From Agrostemma githago (Eukaryota; Streptophyta; Magnoliopsida; Caryophyllales; Caryophyllaceae), in the NCBI GenBank assembly GCA_958450325.1, contig OY288251.1, positions 17,110,976 through 17,174,975 of the forward strand: a stretch of DNA of 64,000 nucleotides, written 5' to 3'. A program made the position numbers and the translations under genes. The first letter of the stretch is position 1. Each line of letters begins with the position of its first letter. Below the pieces are notes generated by a model that saw only the letters and a program-made list of their open reading frames with translations, was not told the origin of the DNA and did not search any database. Shown here piece by piece: positions 58,659 to 64,000 of the stretch.

Positions 58659-59847
58659 TTTGGATCTATGCCCAAATCGGATCGGTCGTTTAACGAAGGA
58701 TAGGGGATCAAATAATACTTATAAGACTCGTAATTAACACAAAAACAATTAAATGTAGTCGTGGTAAGTCGAGATCGGTCCACAGGGGGTGGTGCGTAAT
58801 TGAGTAGGAGCTATGTGTAAGGGGTCTAATGGGGGGTTTTTAAGGTCGAGTCTAAACTAGAATGCGAAGAATAACAAGAAGATAATCAAATAGGGAAAAG
58901 GTGTTAGGGGGAAGTCGGGATTCAGAAATTGGGGTCTAAGAGTCTCGGAATTATAAGTCGGTCATAATGTCGGTAAAGGGAGAATGCCACCTTTCGGTTT
59001 CTTCACCCAACTCATCTAAATCCCGCTTTCGCGATGAAGAAGGGTAAGTCTCAAGTCAAGATAATTTCTACCCCGACTTTCCCCATATTGGTAGAAATGA
59101 GTCAAGGTCGATCTAGTTGGCCGGACTAAGTCAACAATGACACAACAACCTCAAACAAGATAAACCAACAAGCAAACAACCAAACCAAAATTCCTTAATT
59201 CAAATCACCCAAGATCTTCCTCCCTTAACCCCTAACAAGAAAACTACTCACAACTCATGATGGAAACCACAAAAACATTAACAATGGAGAAAATAACTAA
59301 AGCGTGCATAATGATTAAAACTAGAGAAAATAACAACAAGACAATGAAGAAATTGTGATCAACAAAAGAAACTACAAGGCGATCTAAAAACAACGCAAGT
59401 AAAAGCAATGAAAACAGTGCAATAATGAAAGAACGATATTAAATCTAATCTAGAGATGAGGGAGAAGAAGATAAATATACCAACAATGGAGGAAAAATAC
59501 AATAAAGAAGATGAAGATTGCATTAAATAAGATGAAGCCTTGATGAAGAGGACAATGGATTTGTCACTAATTCCTTGATAATCTTCAAAGAACTTCAACA
59601 ATAATACTAGAATTCCTTATAAAACTTTAATATAAATTTAAGAAGATGAAGATTGATAAAAACTACTCCCTCCGTTCAAGTCCAAGCTTCCCTTTTCTCT
59701 TTTCGACACTATTAGCTTTCTCTTTTCGAACTACTAGCTTTCTATCTAAGCTAATGGATGATGAGGAAAATGATCTAATTCTATTGGAGTTTGATTGTAG
59801 TCTAATGTAATGATAATAGAATGGTAATGTGCATCTAACTAAGTTAT

Positions 59848-59859
59848 CTATATTTATAG
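59848..59859 (-). promoter_or_regulatory. TATA box of the Athila 5' LTR
   Basis: CTATAAATATAG on the minus strand. Copy C has a diverged equivalent (CTCTAAATATAG, near 18900-18912) and copy A an expanded (TA)n at the same place. Confidence 0.6.
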
Positions 59860-59984
59860 TAATAGCTTAATGAATCCTTAAACCAAAGCCAAAATCCAAC
59901 TTTTGCTCCATTAGTGAGACTTTTGTTCAATGAGTCTTCATATGGTGAAACTACACCCTGCAAAATTAGTCATTAGCGAACCAA

Positions 59985-60205
59985 TACCGGCGGGTGAAAC
60001 TTCACCCGGTGGTTTCACCCGGTGAACTTTCTTCCAGATTTTGCTTTTTTGGGCCTCCTTACCGTCGGGCAAAACTTCACCCGACGGGTGAAGTTTCGCC
60101 CGATCATTTCTCCCGGTGGAGAAAGTTTTCTGAAGATCCTCGGGGAGGTCGAATTGTCGTCGGGCGAAACTTCGTCCGGTGGTATCTCATCGGGTGAAAC
60201 TTCAT
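59985..60205 (-). promoter_or_regulatory. Palindrome array upstream of the Athila TATA box
   Basis: Units: GGGTGAAACTTCACCC near 59992-60007; a 39-bp near-perfect inverted repeat with arms 60065-60083 and 60085-60103 (one mismatch, one-base centre); and units at 60161 and 60191, 30 bp apart. It lies about 125-350 bp upstream (sense) of the TATA box. Present in all three LTR copies. Confidence 0.7.
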
Positions 60206-60521
60206 CTGATGGTTTCCATGACCTCTTTTCTGGTCTCGCTCTTTGTCGTATGATTGGATGGCTTGAACTTTAAGTTTCATGTGTTGCTTCTCGGACGGTA
60301 TTCCCCTCTCTTGTGCTCGTGGAAGCTCGGACATGCTCTCGGCGTCGAATCCTATCAATATAGATAGAAAAACTACCAAAAACACGTGAAATGCACAAGA
60401 GGGACGCTAATGCGAGAAAGACTAAAAATAGGGCGATAATCGCACTCTAATCTCGCAAAATGAGGGAAAAACGAGTATAAATGGGAGGAAAAATGGTCTA
60501 AATTTAGCACACATCACCTTG

Positions 60522-60920
60522 GCCCATATGAGCTCATTTACCGTTGAACTGTCCGTGAGACAGACCACCAGTCTCGACTAGGTTAGCTTTAGTGGTGACA
60601 GAAGACATAAGAAATGATCTATCCATAATACGATTAGCTTCCCCTGTCATCATGTGACCTACAAGCTCTTGAAGCGACGAATCCTTCTTTTTATGTTTCA
60701 ATTGGTTCCTATATTCACTCCAGGAAGGGGGAAACTTCTCAAGCGAGACGTAAGCTAGGAAATTGTCATCTCACAGATTCTCATACACATGAACTTATTC
60801 CATACTTTACCACCTTTCATTTTAAACCCCAGTCACTGCCCAACCACATACTTCTTTTTACTTGAATCATCAACCCCATATTTTTTCTTTCAGTTCTCCC
60901 AAGTAGTCTTATTATCCTTA
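60522..60920 (-). pseudogene. Ty1-copia gag 5' half, interrupted by Athila
   Basis: In sense from about 60890: KKYVVGQ, a region with NFLAYVSLEKFPPSW (about 60770-60725), LKHKKKDSSLQELVGHMM, then KANLVETGG (about 60580), ending MGQG at the Athila border. These are motifs of the UBN2-type gag of Tork-like copia elements. The domain ends exactly where Athila starts, with sense flank CAAGG. The rest of the gag, starting after the same five bases, is at 27321 on the plus strand. Stops and frameshifts are present. Confidence 0.75.
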
Positions 60921-61320
60921 TTATATTTTTTTTCATTTTTTTATCATTCGACTTAACAGAAGCAGTGGGAGGAGAAGTTGTCTCCGTAGTAGTGGTGACA
61001 AAAGGTTATTGCCCTATTTTTAGTAGGGTCACTAAACAATACATAATAAATATCTAGCTACTAAAAAAACTTAAGTAATTTTTGTGACCACATACTGACC
61101 ATCTAACGGCTCAAGTTTAGTGACACAAGTTCAGTTTGCAGCGTTGTTTTGGTTAGCCCATATCTCGAGTTATACTTGAAATTTTGTAGTCATTCAAAAT
61201 GCAAGAGATAGATTACGAGCTTATCTTTCCAATGACTACTCGTAAAGGTTCATTGGACAAGTATTGACGAAGTTATGCCCCAAACAAGTCAGTTGTGCAT
61301 TGAAAAATGTTGCTAAATTC
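60921..61320. other. Unassigned sequence
   Basis: Probably further copia flank near 60921-61000. After that no recognisable feature. Confidence 0.35.
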
Positions 61321-61326
61321 CTTGAT

Positions 61327-61757
61327 GCTATGTTTGGGAACTTGAATTTGGATTTGAAATTCGGATTTGAAATATTTCAAGCGTTTGGGAACCCCTTCGA
61401 TTTGGATTTGAAATTTAGACCAAATCCAACCTAGTTCAAATTTGATTTCCTCAAATTCTTAGTATATGGTAATCATTTCAAATCCTCACTTATTTCTTTT
61501 TTGTTTTTTCCGTATAATCTTGTTAGAATATATTTTTTTCTTCATTTTTTTCCCGTAATTTATATTTTTCTAATGATAATATTTTTAAAAAAAAATTGAT
61601 GACCTTGGTCCGACTCTATCCGCCCAAATTTCAAATCCAAATCCAAGGGTACCCAAACACAATTTTGGATTTGGATTTGGATTCGAATTCTAGAAATTCA
61701 AATACAAGAATTGAATTCATGATATTCAAATCAATTCCGAGTACCCAAACGCAACCT
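61327..61757. mobile_element. Putative MITE rich in AAATCCAAAT
   Basis: The ends are imperfect inverted repeats (left TGTTTGGGAACTTGAATTTG, right reading CAATTCCGAGTACCCAAACG). Inverted GATTTGGATTTG motifs lie inside both halves (61350-61410 and 61635-61690). No coding sequence and no clear TSD. Confidence 0.5.
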
Positions 61758-61979
61758 GACGGAATTGTTTCTTTTGCCTCAACTTTCTTTAAAGCTTTCA
61801 ATAAATTCCCGAGGAGAACTATTATTTTCAAGTACTCGACATATATATTGAATTAGGCGTGTACGAACTCGTGGTAGTTGGCTGATTTAGTCTTCGTAGT
61901 TCTTTGTGTTGTTTTCTTATTCTTTGTTATTGTACTTAATGCTTCCTAGTTCTTTGTTCACTCACTTAAGAGGCTTGAC

Positions 61980-62833
61980 CAGGGGCGGATCCAGGGGTGC
62001 GCACAGCACCCCACATGCGCACCCTTCGGTTTTCTTTTTTTTATATATATAAAAAAGTTACTGAAGCATGTTACCTGTACTGTTTGCGTGAGTATTTCAC
62101 TGAGGATGTTGCGGCGCACTAGTGAAGAGAGGTTAGCTTGGTGCAGTGGGTGGGGGTTCAATTCATGTTATGCACATGTATGTATTCCCTTTTTTTTCCA
62201 TTTATTCCGCCCATTCTTCTTCTTCACTAATTTTGGGTTCAATTTCCCTTATACACATTAATTATTTAATCCTTTTTTCATTTATTCCGTCTATTCTTCT
62301 TCTTGTTCACTAAGTTTTCAAAAATCCCTTTTCTCCAATATTAATTTCGGATCCCAATCTCGTAATTAGTTTTTTTGATGTCAATTACTCGTACTTGTTA
62401 ATTAAATTGTAATTTTCAATTATGAACCCAAATTTTGATTATGAAAACAATACTTAATTTTATGTTATTTATTATTCATAGTGTTTTTTTAGCTATCAGT
62501 TCATAGTAATTAGTAATTAGTGATAATTAAAAAATTTATATTTGTTTTTCAATAAAACTTGTATAAAATTGATAAATTAAATGGTTTTTATAATTACAAT
62601 CAGAAAGAATCGATAATAATTGAAAAAAATTGGATAATTTCTATGGTTACAAATTACTCGTACAATAGAGAGAGTTGGAATAGTACATTTATTTCCCTTT
62701 TTTGAGTGAAGAATGTATTATGAAAAAAAAATGTGTCGAATAAAATTGGGGACAACGAAATGTAACGTCGTGTATTTTCCTTCCTTTTTATTTAAGTGAA
62801 CCTCCTCTTTTTAAATTTCTGGATCTGCCACTG
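61980..62833. mobile_element. hAT-type non-autonomous element, 854 bp
   Basis: The TIRs are CAGGGGCGGATCCAG (left) and, read inward from the right, CAGTGGCAGATCCAG, matching at 13 of 15 bases. Flanks GGCTTGAC (61972-61979) and GGATTGAC (62834-62841) form an 8-bp TSD with one change, the size expected for hAT elements. The interior is AT-rich and non-coding. Confidence 0.85.
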
Positions 62834-62841
62834 GGATTGAC

Positions 62842-64000
62842 TAATATGGTTGGCCTTGCATTTGAGTCGTGTACTTGGCCTATTTATAGCCAAGTAGTTT
62901 GTTGAATAATACATTGAGTTTGATTAAAAAAAAGTTCAACGAGTTTGCTTCCTTTCGCATATTGTCGAGTTACAATTACAGTTTTAAAGTTCAACGCGTC
63001 TTCAAGTTCTAATTCCTTCTTATTCAATCGCGTGTTTGAATAGCACCCGCTTTGTAGAGATATAGATCTATCTCCACTTAGCATACTATCCACTTGTTAC
63101 GTTTTTATCCATTTTTCGTTTGTTTCGTTTCGTGTCCAAATCGTATCATTCAGATAAATCCGGGATAGCTTTGTTCAAAATTAAAGCCAAAATTACGACA
63201 GTAAAAAATCTAATTTTCAAACTGTCGGACGTAGACGAACAAAAACCGAAATGAGAAGACAAATTGTAAGATTGAGTTTGAGCAAATTAAAAGCTAAGAA
63301 AACCATGCGGAAATATATCAAATGAATTGGTGGAGTGCTATGTCAAAACAAATTGAAAGTTGGCAGACGACAAATCAAATTAAAAGGGAAGAGAAAAGGA
63401 ATAAGAAAAAGAGGGCAAGTTCGAAAAGCCCGACAAAAACAAAATAATAGAGAAGCAAATAGGAACGAAGGGCATGAACAAAACAACGGAAGAAGGAAGA
63501 AAGGAACCAGACGAAGAAAGGGAAAAATGGGACAGAAGAAACTTATTGAGACGGATGGAAATAACAGTATCGTGGTAATTTTAGTCCACTGACTTGAAAA
63601 CTAGGTCGGCATTACCGAGTTGAATATCATCTACTCGCCGGCAGTTCCCCAGCAACTCTCGAACTCGACCACTCAAGTAGGAGAGTTTTGGAACCTAACA
63701 AATACTATACCCAGGAAAGAAAGAGAGAAGAGAATAGTGAGAGAAGAGAGGATAAAGTGTCGTTTGATTGGTGTTTTTGGAGTGGGGAACTGGTGCTCTA
63801 TTTATAACAGCACCAGTCACTTGAGAGAGCCAAAAACTGCTCCTAAAAGGCAGCAGCGGAGGCCTGAAACGAGGAGAGAAATCAGGCCTCTAAACAGCAA
63901 CTTTGACTTCCCACTAACAGAGTAACAGCAAATTCTAACAGTCAAAATGACTGATTCTCTTATTCACACACAAATAGGCAAGCCCAAGCCCCACCGAGAC
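62842..64000. other. AT-rich and purine-rich non-coding sequence
   Basis: No gene is recognised. 63340-63560 is strongly purine-rich, and its open frame encodes only Lys/Arg/Gln/Gly-rich residues, so I do not call it a gene. Around 63789-63817 a TATA-like core is enclosed by a perfect 9-bp inverted repeat, possibly part of an LTR promoter. The end of the window shows nothing further. Confidence 0.45.
63789..63817 (-). promoter_or_regulatory. TATA-like core inside an inverted repeat
   Basis: The arms are ACTGGTGCT (63789-63797) and AGCACCAGT (63809-63817). The 11-bp centre read on the minus strand is GTTATAAATAG. It may be an LTR or promoter core, with no gene identified downstream. Confidence 0.35.

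Larger units (their letters stand above)
45414..58660 (-). mobile_element. Athila retrotransposon internal region
   Basis: This is the internal part of a Ty3 element of the Athila lineage, bounded by the 3' LTR (to 45413) and the 5' LTR (from 58661). In sense: PBS (58658-58640), gag (58534-56140), protease, RT, RNase H and integrase (to about 52590), a palindrome array (52400-52050), an Athila-specific ORF (51704-51120), a long non-coding stretch, a 3.3-kb inserted solo LTR (45531-48848), and the PPT (45427-45414). All coding parts are broken by frameshifts and stops. Confidence 0.9.
58661..60516 (-). mobile_element. Athila 5' LTR, 1.86 kb
   Basis: In sense it starts TGATGTGTGC at 60516 and ends near TGGATC (plus strand) at 58661. 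The TATA box is at 59848-59859 (CTATAAATATAG, minus strand). A palindrome array (59985-60205) lies upstream of it. It contains a Stowaway remnant at about 59667-59735 and the intact CACTA-1 empty site at about 59560-59592. The target flank on the right is CCTTG (60517-60521), that is CAAGG in sense. Confidence 0.9.

Noticed and set aside
62120..62160. tRNA-derived SINE promoter (TAGCTTGGTGC and GGTTCAATTC)
   Set aside because: A- and B-box-like words are far too close together and lie inside a hAT-type element. No tRNA fold is possible.
63335..63592. Small basic protein gene (85 codons)
   Set aside because: The frame reflects purine-rich low-complexity DNA (Lys/Arg/Gln/Gly). No start context, domain or conserved motif is seen.

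Overview
The window reads as repeat-rich nuclear DNA of a dicotyledonous plant. It has spliced CACTA transposases with plant GT-AG introns, Cassandra elements carrying 5S rRNA-like LTR segments, Athila and Tat/Ogre-type Ty3 LTRs, Tork-lineage Ty1-copia pieces and L1-type plant LINEs. (TTCAG)n-rich and ACTCGATCGAGT-type repeats hint at Caryophyllales, but that is only an impression. I find no intact host gene, tRNA, genuine rRNA gene or CRISPR array. Every recognisable coding stretch belongs to a transposable element and almost all are broken.

Layout. 1-6165: 3' end of one LINE, then a full-length degenerate LINE (LINE-B) with an 11-bp target site duplication (TSD). 6320-9722: a CACTA-like MITE, a Tat-type LTR (minus strand) and a LINE 3' fragment. 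10481-13460: a 5'-truncated LINE (LINE-D, minus) carrying a complete Cassandra element. 14024-14470: a probable Helitron 3' end and a copia 3' end. 16141-18504: a copia integrase-RT segment carrying a second Cassandra. 18505-27320: a truncated Athila LTR (plus) containing a 7.3-kb CACTA (CACTA-1) that carries a broken Ulp1-like protease gene. 27321-28092: copia gag to pre-integrase. 28093-60516: an Athila element on the minus strand, whose 3' LTR holds a 15.7-kb CACTA (CACTA-2, with TNP2 and TNP1 genes). CACTA-2 holds a 6.7-kb LINE (LINE-C), which holds a 2.7-kb Tat-type solo LTR. The Athila body also contains a 3.3-kb solo LTR. 60522-64000: copia gag 5' half, small MITE/hAT elements and AT-rich sequence.

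Nesting is at least five deep (copia > Athila > CACTA-2 > LINE-C > Tat-type solo LTR). Most boundaries are supported by TSDs read directly from the sequence: LINE-B 11 bp, LINE-D 12 bp, LINE-C 14 bp, both Cassandras 5 bp, Tat-type LTR 5 bp with one change, CACTA-1 3 bp with two paralogous empty sites, hAT 8 bp with one change.

The most unusual signal is a shared LTR architecture. Three LTRs from two families carry clusters of short inverted repeats at the same place, just upstream (in sense) of a TATA box. In the Tat-type solo LTR the 12-bp palindromes always occur in pairs exactly 21 bp apart, and central bases covary within pairs. A second unusual signal is a copia gag split by Athila, whose two halves and matching CAAGG TSDs now lie 33 kb apart on opposite strands. 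This implies a rearrangement or an assembly join.
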